From JBEKHI01 sp050012355 (GTDB lineage: Bacteria; Actinomycetota; Actinomycetes; Streptosporangiales; Streptosporangiaceae), in assembly GCA_050012355.1 (NCBI GenBank), contig JBEKHI010000035.1, forward strand, positions 1 through 32,827: a DNA stretch of 32,827 bases, in the 5' to 3' direction. The translations under genes were made by a program, and so were the position numbers. The stretch's first letter is position 1, and each line of letters starts with the position of its first letter. A model generated the notes under the pieces. The model did no database searches and had not been told where the DNA came from. It saw nothing but the letters and a program-made list of their open reading frames with translations. Positions 23,579 through 31,433 of this stretch are shown in pieces.

Positions 23579-26323
23579 TTAGTTCTCAGCGGCGGCGGCG
23601 CGACCTTCGCGCCCGCCGCGGGCGAAGCCCGACATCCTGGACCTGGCTGCCTCCGCGGCTTGCGCCGCGGCGCTCGGCGGGGTGGTCTGGGGACCGGTAC
23701 CGCCGACACCGCCGGGGACGTTTCCGGGAATCCCGCCGCCGAGACCACCAGGAATACCGCCGCCGGCACCAGGACCACCGGGGACACCGCCGACCGTGCC
23801 GGGGAGCAGGTTCGCGCTCGGCACCCGCTTGGGCAGTCCGGCCGAGGTGTTCTCACCGGTAACCGGGGTCGCGACCGTGGCGCTCGCGGCCCGGAAGCCT
23901 TCGTCCGCCGGTGACGTCCACGACATGTCTCCCGGCTTACCACCGCGACGGAACCATTCGGACTCGACCGCGTCGAATATCGGCAGCCGCGCGTCCTTAG
24001 TCGCGGTCGGTGCGGACCGCTGCTGCAAAGGCTGCACAGGCTGCAAAACCTGCACAGGCTGCAGCGGCGGGGGTGGCGGTTCGTAGTTGCCGATCCCGAT
24101 CCCGTTAGTAGCGGTCACCGAGGACAGCGGCCCGGTACGGTGCCGGGAGGCCGGTATCCCGGGGGATGCCGACACCATATTCGGGGAGGTAGCCGGGCGG
24201 AACCGGCCGGCGAACGGGGCCGCGGCCGCCTGCTCAGCGGCGGCGACCGCGTCCGGCAGCCAGATCAGCGCGCTCAGGCCGCCAGCGCTGCCGTGCTGCA
24301 GCCGCACCCTGATGCCGTGCCGGGCGGCCAGCCGGCCGACCACGAACAGGCCCATCCGCCTGGAGACGGCGACGTCCACCACTGGCGGGCTCTCCAGCCG
24401 CCAGTTCGCGTAGGCCAGGTCCTGCTCGCTGATGCCGAGCCCCTCGTCCGTGATCTCGAGCAGCACGCCGCCGGTCGGCACCTGCTGGCCGGTGACCATC
24501 ACCGCGGTGTCCTCGGGGGAGAACGCGGTGGCGTTCTCCACCAGCTCGGCCGCCAGGTGCACCACGTCGCTCGCGGCCCGCCCCGCTACCACCACACCCG
24601 GCTGCACGTTAAGCGCGATCCGGTCGTACTGCTCGATCTCGGAGACGGCCGCGCGCAGCACGTCGACCAGCGGCACCGCCTGGCTCCACTTACGGGGCGC
24701 CTCGTGACCGGCCAGGACCAGCAGGTTCTCGGAGTTGCGCCGCATTCGGGTGGCCAGGTGGTCGAGCCGGAACAGGCTGCTCAGCCGGTCCGGCTCGGCC
24801 TCGGACTGCTCGAGTCCGTCGATGATGCCGAGCTGGCGCTCGATCAGCGACTGGCTGCGCCGGGACAGGTTCACGAACATCGCGTTCAGGTTCGCTCGGA
24901 GCATGGCCTCGTCGCCGGCCAGCCGCACCGCTTCGCGGTGTACCCGGTCGAAGGCCCTGGCGACCTCGCCGATCTCGTCAGTGGAGTCGACGCCGATGGG
25001 CTCGATCTGGATCCCGTCGATGGCACCCTGGCTCTCGCTCAGCTTGCGGACCATCTCGGGTAGCCGCCGCCCGGCCACGTCCAGCGCGTCGGCGCGGAGC
25101 TTGCGCAGCGGCCTGATCATGGAGCGGGCCATGATGATCGTGACGGCCAGCACGACCAGCAGCAGGAGCAGCACGACGACACCGGTCAGGTCCTCTGAGC
25201 CCTCGGCATCGGAGTGCAGCGTGTTGGCCTGCGCCGTGATCGCCGCTAGCTCATCGCCTTCCACCTGCCGCAGGTCGCCGATGGCGTCGGTCATGTCGGT
25301 GTACCAGGTCGTTGCCTCGCTGGCGCTGGCCGCCGGTGAGGTGCCGTTGTCGCCGTCGACGATCGCGTCCTGCTCGATCGACTGGGCCTCGTCGACGCCT
25401 GGTCCCGCGACCACGTTGTTGAACTGCTGGAATTCGGTGACCACCGAGTTGAACCCGGATCCTGGCGTGTAGCTGGGCAGGTTCGCCGACACGCTCTGGA
25501 ACACCGACTCGTTGCTCGCCTCATCCGATTGCGCCGACAGCAGCGTCTGCAGTCCGCTGATCCCGAACTGGCCCTGCAGCAGCACCGAGTACAAGATGGC
25601 GCGCTGCTGTGAGGTGTCGTCCTCGGCCTGGGTCAGCGCGCTGAGCGAGGTCACCGTCTGCGCCAGGTTGGCGTTTGAGCTGCCCGCACCGATCTCGTTG
25701 TCGAAGGCGAGCAGCGTGGAGATGACGTTCGAGTAGAAGCTGGTCATGTCCAGCGGACTTAGCCCGGTGTGCGCGAGGGCGCGCAGGTCGGGCAGGGCCG
25801 AGACCCTGCTCAGGGCCGACGACAGGCCGGTCCGTGCCACCGAAGGATAGCTAGGGCCGATATTGGCGGCCTGCTTCTCCACAACTGAAAGGCGGGCGCC
25901 AGTGACCGCGTACTGCGCGGTCATCAGTCCGAGCTGCGCCTTGGCGGCCGAGGTCGCGCCGTCTTCATTGTCGGCGATATAGCCAGCCGTGAGATCGCGC
26001 TCGTCTTCAGCCGACTGCGCCAGCAACGTGATGTCGTTGCCAAGCACGGCCAGCTGCGCGACCTGCGCGAAGTTGCCGGCGGTGTCTCGCGCCGACTGGA
26101 TGCGGACGCCGCCGAGCACGATCGCCGCGACCGTCGGAATAATGATCAGCGCGAACACGCGCCATCGCATGCGCCAGTTCCGCAGTTGCCAAAGCCGCGG
26201 AAACCGAGGAGAGAGACTCCTGCTTGCTCGCACGCCGCCGGGGTCAGTCCCTGGCAGGGAAGTCTGGCCTCTGCCGACTTCGAGCACCGACGTGGCCGCA
26301 CGGCCACGGTCTTGTTCCACCAT
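23579..26323 (-). CDS. NIT/HAMP sensor histidine kinase, conservon CvnA type (right arm)
   Basis: 914 residues from ATG 26323, chosen because its leader (AGAGGGA, then GCGATG) matches the left-arm kinase; the frame is open to 26509. It has membrane segment 1 (about 55-75), a long NIT-type sensing region, membrane segment 2 (about 381-401), a HAMP linker and LFRLDHLATRMRRNSENL (His522). The HATPase_c domain has AELVENATAFSP (Asn597) and ITDEGLGIS. The stretch from HAMP through HATPase is nearly identical to the left kinase, while the sensing region is much more diverged, as expected if the two detect different signals. The C-terminal tail is Pro/Gly-rich (about 730-905), ending ARGGREGRAAAAEN. 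It is the first gene of a two-gene unit with the roadblock protein. Confidence 0.92.
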   Translation of the reverse strand: MVEQDRGRAATSVLEVGRGQTSLPGTDPGGVRASRSLSPRFPRLWQLRNWRMRWRVFALIIIPTVAAIVLGGVRIQSARDTAGNFAQVAQLAVLGNDITLLAQSAEDERDLTAGYIADNEDGATSAAKAQLGLMTAQYAVTGARLSVVEKQAANIGPSYPSVARTGLSSALSRVSALPDLRALAHTGLSPLDMTSFYSNVISTLLAFDNEIGAGSSNANLAQTVTSLSALTQAEDDTSQQRAILYSVLLQGQFGISGLQTLLSAQSDEASNESVFQSVSANLPSYTPGSGFNSVVTEFQQFNNVVAGPGVDEAQSIEQDAIVDGDNGTSPAASASEATTWYTDMTDAIGDLRQVEGDELAAITAQANTLHSDAEGSEDLTGVVVLLLLLVVLAVTIIMARSMIRPLRKLRADALDVAGRRLPEMVRKLSESQGAIDGIQIEPIGVDSTDEIGEVARAFDRVHREAVRLAGDEAMLRANLNAMFVNLSRRSQSLIERQLGIIDGLEQSEAEPDRLSSLFRLDHLATRMRRNSENLLVLAGHEAPRKWSQAVPLVDVLRAAVSEIEQYDRIALNVQPGVVVAGRAASDVVHLAAELVENATAFSPEDTAVMVTGQQVPTGGVLLEITDEGLGISEQDLAYANWRLESPPVVDVAVSRRMGLFVVGRLAARHGIRVRLQHGSAGGLSALIWLPDAVAAAEQAAAAPFAGRFRPATSPNMVSASPGIPASRHRTGPLSSVTATNGIGIGNYEPPPPPLQPVQVLQPVQPLQQRSAPTATKDARLPIFDAVESEWFRRGGKPGDMSWTSPADEGFRAASATVATPVTGENTSAGLPKRVPSANLLPGTVGGVPGGPGAGGGIPGGLGGGIPGNVPGGVGGTGPQTTPPSAAAQAAEAARSRMSGFARGGREGRAAAAEN

Positions 26324-26566
26324 CGCTCGGATTCCCTCTGATACCCGTTCCTGGAACCCGCAGAACCCACCAGGGGAACGCGGGACTTGCAAAGGCAATA
26401 TCTGGCGAATATCCCGGCGACCGGTCGGTCGGATAGCTCCCCAGCAGGCAACTGCGACTACAGCTGCACGATCGCGCCCGACCAGTCCGCAGATAGCCTC
26501 ACACGCCACAAGAGGTGCCGTGTCCCGTATTCCGGAAATCTCGGGATTTAACGATATGATGGAGGG

Positions 26567-26585
26567 TTATAAGAATCCCTTATGG
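26567..26585. promoter_or_regulatory. dyad TTATAAGAATCCCTTATGG in the right-arm gap
   Basis: ATAAG and CTTAT arms flank a 5-base centre, 244 bases from the kinase start. It is in roughly the mirror position of the stronger palindrome at 15765-15784, which shares the ATA-GGG-TATA layout. It may be the diverged counterpart. Confidence 0.3.
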
Positions 26586-26769
26586 TTGCGCTAACCAGCG
26601 TGTTCGCCTATGGACATGCCGCAACGTATCCGGACGAATCGCCACTCAGTTATGCTCCATGCGTGCTGCGGCCGTCCTGGCCTGCTCACCGCCACTGTGC
26701 GGCGGAGCGCCACCACCTGATAAACCGCCGGTGCGCGACGCTGCGCCGCGGCGGGGTGGCCCTTGCCAA

Positions 26770-26800
26770 TTGACCGGGGCTGATGGCCCGACGTTATAGC
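26770..26800 (+). promoter_or_regulatory. candidate promoter of the right-arm SBP operon
   Basis: TTGACC (26770-26775) is followed by TATAGC (26795-26800), or TTATAG one base earlier, at a spacing of 18-19 bases. It lies 37 bases before the ATG at 26838. The -35 is strong and the spacing slightly long. Confidence 0.4.
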
Positions 26801-26837
26801 TACCTGTCTATTTCAAGTTTCAATGAACGGAGCACTC

Positions 26838-27836
26838 ATGAGAGGCCCTCGTTTTTATACGGTTCCGCTATTCGTAGCGGCCGCGCTGGCACTGGCCGGG
26901 GTTAGCGCCTGCAGTTCCAGTTCCGGTGCGACCACCCCTAGCAGCGGAAGCGGATCGAAGCCGGAGATCACGAACGTCACCGTCGGGGCGCTCGCCATCC
27001 CGGACGCGGTCACGCTGCGGATTGCCCAGACTGAGGGCTACTTCAAGCAGCAGGGCCTGAACGTGAAGATCCAGACCTTGCAGGCCTCCTCCTTCACGAC
27101 CCCCTTGCTGCTGTCGCACCAGCTCGACTTCACCTCTGAGAACTACGTCGGCATGCTCTCCCAGGAAGAGGAGACGCCCGCGCTGAACCTCAAGGTCCTG
27201 GTGGACGACGGCGAAGGCGGGCCTGGCATTGCCGAGCTGATGGTGGCGAAGGGCTCCAAGATCACCTCGGTGTCGCAGCTCAAGGGCAAGAAGATCGCGG
27301 TGACCGCGGTCGGCGTCGGCATCGGGCCGCTCACGCTCGACTCGCTGCTCAGCGCGTACAACCTCTCGCCCTCCGACTACACCGGGGTGGCGCTGCCGTT
27401 CCCGGACATGCCCGCGGCGCTTGAGCGCGGCGAGGTCGACGCGGCCTGGGTGACCGAGCCGTTCGTCACCATCCTCGACATGTCGGGCGCGAAGGCGATC
27501 GCCGACGTTTACACCGGCGCGCTGAACAACTTCCCGATCTCGTGCTGGGCAACCACCGGCTCGTTCGCCAAGGAGTACCCGAACACCACCGCCGCGTTCC
27601 AGCGCGCGATGCTGGAGGCGCAGGAGAAGGCGGCCTCCGACCCGACGCTGGTGCGGCAGTTGCTGCCGACCTACATCCCCAACCTGAAGAGCAGTATCGC
27701 GAACGTGATCACGCTTGAGACCTTCAACACCACGCCGAGCCTGACCCGGCTGGAGCGCGTCTACAACGTGATGAACGAGTTCCACGTGCTGCACAGCAGC
27801 CTCGACCTCAGCTCGTTCCTGTCCTTCAAGTCGTGA
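26838..27836 (+). CDS. ABC transporter substrate-binding lipoprotein, NitT/TauT (NMT1/SsuA-like), right arm
   Basis: 332 residues. The signal MRGPRFYTVPLF plus a hydrophobic core ends in lipobox VSAC with Cys25, the same position as the left-arm copy. The mature part has the periplasmic-binding fold: VTLRIAQTEGYFKQQGLNVKI, ITSVSQLKGKKIAV and LERGEVDAAWVTEPFV. I prefer ATG 26838 (GGAG 5 bases upstream) over ATG 26823, since both arms then begin MRGPR. The pocket-side segments differ clearly from the left copy, so the two may bind different ligands. It overlaps the next permease gene by GTGA. Confidence 0.9.
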   Translation: MRGPRFYTVPLFVAAALALAGVSACSSSSGATTPSSGSGSKPEITNVTVGALAIPDAVTLRIAQTEGYFKQQGLNVKIQTLQASSFTTPLLLSHQLDFTSENYVGMLSQEEETPALNLKVLVDDGEGGPGIAELMVAKGSKITSVSQLKGKKIAVTAVGVGIGPLTLDSLLSAYNLSPSDYTGVALPFPDMPAALERGEVDAAWVTEPFVTILDMSGAKAIADVYTGALNNFPISCWATTGSFAKEYPNTTAAFQRAMLEAQEKAASDPTLVRQLLPTYIPNLKSSIANVITLETFNTTPSLTRLERVYNVMNEFHVLHSSLDLSSFLSFKS

Positions 27837-28618
27837 CAACCGCCAACCTGCGCCGGGCTTGCCTCGGAGCGGTCGGCATAGTGGCAGTGTTCGGTGCCGC
27901 CGAGCTAGCGATGGTGCTCGGCGGCACCGACACGGCTGTGTTCCCGCTGCCGTCGAGCGTGCTGGCCGAGGCCGCTGACCTGGCGCGTGCGTCGGGGTTC
28001 TGGAGCTCGATCGGATGGACGATGCTGGCGTGGACCGAGGCGATGGCGGCCACCATCATCATCGGAGTCCTCGGCGGTCTGCTACTTGGCATGCTGCCAG
28101 GCGTCGAATCCGCGGTGCGTCCCGTCCTTGAGTTCCTGCGGCCGATCCCGGCCGTGGTACTGCTGCCGATGGCTGTGCTCATCATCCAGAACAACCAGCG
28201 GACCGAGGTCGCGGTCATCGTGTTCGCCTCCGTGTGGCCGGTACTGATCAACACCGTCTACGGACTGCGGGGGGTCGACTCCGAGGCCAAGGAGACGCTG
28301 CGCAGCTTCGGGTTCGGGCCGTTCGCCGTCGCGCGGTACGTCTCGGTGCCGAGCGCTGCCCCGTTCATCGCCACCGGTATCAGGATCGCTGCCTCGCTCG
28401 CGTTCGTCGTCGCCGTCGCCGTCGAACTGGTCGGCACCGGGATGAGCGGCGTTGGCGCCTACGTCGGACAGCAAGGCGGCATCAACTCGGTCACCGTGTT
28501 CATCGCCGCCGCGCTCTGGACCGGCGTCGTCGGACTGGTGCTGAACGGGATCTTCACGGGTGCCGAGCGCCGCGCCTTCCGCTGGCACTTCGAGCAGTCT
28601 GCCCTGGAGCAAGCGTGA
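27833..28618 (+). CDS. ABC transporter permease, NitT/TauT type (first permease, right arm)
   Basis: 261 residues with about six membrane segments and EAA loop ETLRSFGFGPFAVARYVSVP. The GTG start at 27833 overlaps the lipoprotein stop by 4 bases. It aligns along its whole length with the left-arm first permease (shared LRRACLGA, EFLRPIP, LINTVYGL and PSAAPFI), though roughly four residues in ten differ by eye. It partners the next permease, probably as a heterodimer. Confidence 0.9.
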   Translation: MTTANLRRACLGAVGIVAVFGAAELAMVLGGTDTAVFPLPSSVLAEAADLARASGFWSSIGWTMLAWTEAMAATIIIGVLGGLLLGMLPGVESAVRPVLEFLRPIPAVVLLPMAVLIIQNNQRTEVAVIVFASVWPVLINTVYGLRGVDSEAKETLRSFGFGPFAVARYVSVPSAAPFIATGIRIAASLAFVVAVAVELVGTGMSGVGAYVGQQGGINSVTVFIAAALWTGVVGLVLNGIFTGAERRAFRWHFEQSALEQA

Positions 28619-29406
28619 AGCGCCCGGTCCGCCTCGCCATTCAGCTTGGCGTGTTCGCGGCGGCGGTGGGAGTCTGGCAGCTCGCCACCGACTCGGCGAA
28701 TAGCCCGTACTTCGAGCCGCCGTCGACGATCGTGACGACCATCTACGACCAGTGGTTCTCCGGCCCGGTGAGTCATCTGTTCCTTACCTCGGACGCGACG
28801 GCCAATCTGCTGCCGAGCCTCGGTAGGATGCTGGGCGGCTGGGCGGCGGCGAGCGTCATCGGCATCGTCATCGGCATCGTCATCGGCCGCGCCCGGGTGC
28901 TGGGCGAGCTGACCGAGCCGCTGGTGCACTTCGGCCGGGCGATGCCGGCCCCGATGCTGGTGCCCGTCTTCCTCTTCGTGTTCAAGATCGGCACCCCGAT
29001 GGAGGTCGCCGCGATCATCTTCGGGGTGATCTGGCCGGTGCTGCTGAACACGATCGACGGCGCGCGGAACGTGAACCCGCGGTACATGGAGACCGCGCGT
29101 GCGTTCCGGCTGCCCGCCCGGCAGCGGCTGACCAGGATCATCCTGCCGAGCGCGGCACCGAAGATCTTCGCCGGGCTGCGGCTGGCCATCTCCCTCGCCC
29201 TGGTCATGATGATCGTCTCCGAGTTCGTCGGCTCGACCGACGGAATCGGCCGCGAGGAGCTTGTCGCCGAGACCGAGTTCAACGTCGCCGTGATGTGGGC
29301 GGTCATCGTCCTGCTCGGGCTGCTCGGCGTCGTGCTGAACGCCATCTTCGGCCTGCTCGAACGCGAGCTCGTGTCCTGGCAGAGCGGCTCCCGTACAGCG
29401 GCCTGA
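28615..29406 (+). CDS. ABC transporter permease, NitT/TauT type (second permease, right arm)
   Basis: 263 residues from GTG 28615, which overlaps the first permease's stop by GTGA. The frame is open from 28234, but that part is Arg-rich shadow of the preceding gene. Membrane segments begin at LAIQLGVFAAAVGVW, and the EAA loop is ETARAFRLPARQRLTRIILP. EPLVHFGRAMPAPMLVPVFL and SEFVGSTDGIGRE closely match the left-arm copy. No ATPase gene follows: the next gene, 21 bases on, is an O-methyltransferase. Confidence 0.9.
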   Translation: MKRPVRLAIQLGVFAAAVGVWQLATDSANSPYFEPPSTIVTTIYDQWFSGPVSHLFLTSDATANLLPSLGRMLGGWAAASVIGIVIGIVIGRARVLGELTEPLVHFGRAMPAPMLVPVFLFVFKIGTPMEVAAIIFGVIWPVLLNTIDGARNVNPRYMETARAFRLPARQRLTRIILPSAAPKIFAGLRLAISLALVMMIVSEFVGSTDGIGREELVAETEFNVAVMWAVIVLLGLLGVVLNAIFGLLERELVSWQSGSRTAA

Positions 29407-29427
29407 GCAATCAACTAGGAGTCACTC

Positions 29428-30435
29428 ATGCAGGAGCCTTCCGCTGCCGACGGTCAGGCGATAGTCAGGCAGATCGAGCGTGACGCGTGGCGCTACACCG
29501 TGCTCCGTGCTCTGGTATCCGTCGGCTGCCCGGAACAATTGCGCGACGGCCCGCGCACCATCGCCGACCTGGCGGAGCGCTGCGGCGCGCACCCGATCAC
29601 GTTGCACCGGATGCTCCGGGCGGTGGCTCAGACCGGTCTGGTGCGCAGCGTGCCACCGGACTCCTACGAGCTCACCATGGCGGGCCGCGCGCTGCTCGAG
29701 GGCCGGGCGGAAAAGACGCTCAAGTACAACACGGACCCGGAGATCTGGGGCGCGTTCGGTGAGCTGACCGAGACGGTGCGGACCGGTGAGGCGCCGTTCA
29801 TGCTCCGGCATGGCAACACCTACAGCTATCTGTCCGACAAGCCTGAGCTGGCCGCCGCCTTCGACCAGCTGATGCAGGCTAACCTGGCTCCGCTCGCCGC
29901 CAGCCTGATCCAGTCCGGGGTCTTCTCCGGCACGGGGACGGTGGTCGACGTCGGGGGCGGGAACGGCACCTTCCTCGCCGAGATCCTGCTTGCCAATCCT
30001 GGACTGCGCGGCATCCTGCTCGACCTGGAGCGGGTGATTCCAGCTGCCCGGCAGTACCTGACCGGGAAAGGCCTGGCCGACCGGTGCGAGTTCGTGGAGG
30101 GTGACTTCTTCACGACGATGCCCGTGGGTGGCGACGAGTATTTCGTCGCGCACGTCCTCCACAACTGGGACGACGAACGAGCCGCGGCGATCCTGCGCAA
30201 GATCCGCGCGGCCATCCCCGGGCACGGCCGCCTGTTCATCCTTGAGCAGCCGCTGCCAGACGATGACCGTCCGCACTACGGCAAGGACCTGGACATCCGC
30301 ATGCTCACCCTGCACCGCGGCCGGGAGCGTAGTAACGCGGAGTACGCCGCCCTGCTCGCCGGCACCGGCTTCAAGCCGGGCGAGACCATTGCGCTGCACC
30401 GCGACGAGTGCCTGCTCACCGCGACCCCCGCCTGA
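29428..30435 (+). CDS. O-methyltransferase (Methyltransf_2 family), right arm
   Basis: 335 residues. The N-terminal winged-helix dimerisation domain (RTIADLAERCGAHPITLHRMLRAV) is followed by a SAM domain with VVDVGGGNGTFL (GGGNG at 176-180), ILLDLERVI and HVLHNWDDE carrying the likely catalytic His245. The ATG is 21 bases after the second permease, the same gap as in the left arm, and it ends 6 bases from a convergent SDR gene. It is a single copy here, while the left arm has two. The substrate is unknown. Catalytic residues are intact. Confidence 0.9.
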   Translation: MQEPSAADGQAIVRQIERDAWRYTVLRALVSVGCPEQLRDGPRTIADLAERCGAHPITLHRMLRAVAQTGLVRSVPPDSYELTMAGRALLEGRAEKTLKYNTDPEIWGAFGELTETVRTGEAPFMLRHGNTYSYLSDKPELAAAFDQLMQANLAPLAASLIQSGVFSGTGTVVDVGGGNGTFLAEILLANPGLRGILLDLERVIPAARQYLTGKGLADRCEFVEGDFFTTMPVGGDEYFVAHVLHNWDDERAAAILRKIRAAIPGHGRLFILEQPLPDDDRPHYGKDLDIRMLTLHRGRERSNAEYAALLAGTGFKPGETIALHRDECLLTATPA

Positions 30436-30441
30436 GGCAGG

Positions 30442-31341
30442 TCAGAGACCGAAGGCGACTCCGGTCAGTTCTTCCGAGACCTGCCACAGGCGCTGTTGAG
30501 TTTCCTGGTCGTGAGACGCCGCGCTGGATTCGACGACCTTCGGGTTGCCCCGTGTCTCGCGGAAACCGTCCGGGCCGTAGTACTGCCCGCCGCGCACGTC
30601 CGGATCGGTCGCGGCCCGCAGCGTGGGGAGCGCGCCCATCGCGGCGCTCTGGGTGATCAGCGGTATGACGACCGGCGTCAGCACGCGCAGCACCGACGGC
30701 GTGTAGCGGAGCAGTTCCGTATCCGCTATCCCGGGGTGCGCGGCGACCGCGATCGTTCCCGCTCCGGCGGCGGACAGGCGGCGCTGCAGTTCATAGGTGA
30801 ACATGAGGTTCGCGAGCTTCGACTGGCCGTAGGCCCCGGCCCGGCTGTAGGACCGCTCCCACTGGAGGTCGTCAAAGTGAATCCGGGCGCGGATCCGGTG
30901 CCCCACGCTGCTCAGCGTCACGACCCGCGAGCCGGGCGTCAGGGCGTCGAACAGCAGCCCGGTAAGCGCGAAGTGCCCTAGGTGGTTCGTGCCGAACTGC
31001 AACTCGAATCCGTCCTGAGTCACCTGCTTCGGCGGGTACATCACGCCCGCGTTGTTGACGAGCAAGTCGATCCTCGGATGCGCGGCCCGTAGCTCGGCCG
31101 CCGCCGTCCGTACCGAGTCCAGTGACGTCAGATCGAGTTGCTGCACCGACACGTCTGGGGCAGCGATACGCGCCGCCGCGTCCTTGCCCTTGTCCAGGTT
31201 CCGCACGGCCAGCACCACCGTCGCCCCGTGTTCAGCGAGCATCCGGGCGGTCTCGAAACCCAGGCCCGTGTTCGCACCGGTGACCACCGCGACCCGGCCG
31301 TCCTGCCGGGGAATGTCGTCCGCCGTCCATGTGTCCGCCAT
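30442..31341 (-). CDS. short-chain dehydrogenase/reductase (retinol dehydrogenase/WWOX-like SDR)
   Basis: 299 residues from ATG 31341 (a second ATG, 31347, is 2 codons earlier and too close to the AAGG ribosome site). Classical SDR motifs are present: the cofactor loop TGANTGLG (21-28), NNAG (96-99), catalytic Ser144 or Ser145 (LSSVG), and Tyr171 and Lys175 (YGQSK). Arg47 in AVRNLDKG suggests preference for NADP(H). The overall pattern (NHLGHFALTGLL) matches the oxidoreductases often annotated as retinol dehydrogenase- or WWOX-like. A near-consensus promoter with an operator in its spacer lies upstream, divergent from a TetR gene. It converges on the O-methyltransferase. The substrate is unknown. 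Confidence 0.9.
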   Translation of the reverse strand: MADTWTADDIPRQDGRVAVVTGANTGLGFETARMLAEHGATVVLAVRNLDKGKDAAARIAAPDVSVQQLDLTSLDSVRTAAAELRAAHPRIDLLVNNAGVMYPPKQVTQDGFELQFGTNHLGHFALTGLLFDALTPGSRVVTLSSVGHRIRARIHFDDLQWERSYSRAGAYGQSKLANLMFTYELQRRLSAAGAGTIAVAAHPGIADTELLRYTPSVLRVLTPVVIPLITQSAAMGALPTLRAATDPDVRGGQYYGPDGFRETRGNPKVVESSAASHDQETQQRLWQVSEELTGVAFGL

Positions 31342-31375
31342 GATCATCCGCCTTCTCGCACCGCGATAGAATTAA

Positions 31376-31388
31376 AGACTGCCGGTCT
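31376..31388. promoter_or_regulatory. TetR-type operator 1, AGACTGCCGGTCT
   Basis: First of three copies of a 13-base near-palindrome with consensus AGACYRNCRGTCT. It lies downstream of the SDR -10 box, so bound protein would block the start of elongation. Confidence 0.6.
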
Positions 31389-31403
31389 CTTGCACCTGGA
31401 ATC

Positions 31404-31432
31404 ACTCTAAGAGACCGTCGGTCTTATGTCAA
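31404..31432 (-). promoter_or_regulatory. SDR promoter TTGACA-N17-TAGAGT
   Basis: On the minus strand, TTGACA (31432-31427) and TAGAGT (31409-31404) are separated by exactly 17 bases. The middle operator (31412-31424) lies entirely in the spacer. Transcription would start about 55 bases before the SDR ATG. Confidence 0.7.
31412..31424. promoter_or_regulatory. TetR-type operator 2, AGACCGTCGGTCT
   Basis: The most symmetrical copy (6-base arms AGACCG/CGGTCT around one base). It lies inside the SDR promoter spacer, 36 bases from operator 1 and 22 bases from operator 3 (start to start). Confidence 0.7.
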
Positions 31433-31433
31433 T

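Larger units (their letters stand above)
26324..26837. other. regulatory gap between divergent histidine kinase and SBP genes (right arm)
   Basis: This 514-base region matches the left-arm gap in position and length (495 bases) and holds no credible gene. From the kinase outward it shows the conserved leader words shared with the left arm, a dyad at 26567-26585 and a promoter candidate for the lipoprotein operon at 26770-26800. Between these, about 26640-26760, is GC-rich sequence with short imperfect hairpins. Confidence 0.55.
11946..30435. repeat. gene-scale imperfect palindrome (old inverted duplication), axis near 21.2 kb
   Basis: Two arms of about 9.2 kb carry the same eight genes in mirror order and orientation: O-methyltransferase, second permease, first permease, lipoprotein, kinase, roadblock, LysR A and LysR B. 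Midpoints of paired starts are 21196 (O-methyltransferase), 21198, 21202, 21204 (lipoprotein), 21194 (kinase), 21191 (roadblock), 21216 (LysR A) and 21215 (LysR B). Intergenic gaps and overlaps are conserved as well. Sequence similarity is high in kinase cores and lower in sensing and binding parts. Confidence 0.85.

Noticed and set aside
23548..23943. N-terminal extension of the right roadblock gene
   Set aside because: It is Pro/Arg-rich shadow of the kinase tail; GTG 23547 has a strong ribosome site.
24140..25063. Long plus-strand frame antisense to the right kinase
   Set aside because: It has no domain similarity. It mirrors the conserved kinase core in a GC-rich antisense frame.
28234..28614. 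N-terminal extension of the second right permease
   Set aside because: It is Arg-rich shadow of the first permease; GTG 28615 overlaps the stop as in the left arm.
11946..30435. Mirror symmetry as an assembly artefact
   Set aside because: The paired genes differ at many residues and in accessory genes, so the arms are distinct sequences. An artefact would give near-identical arms.
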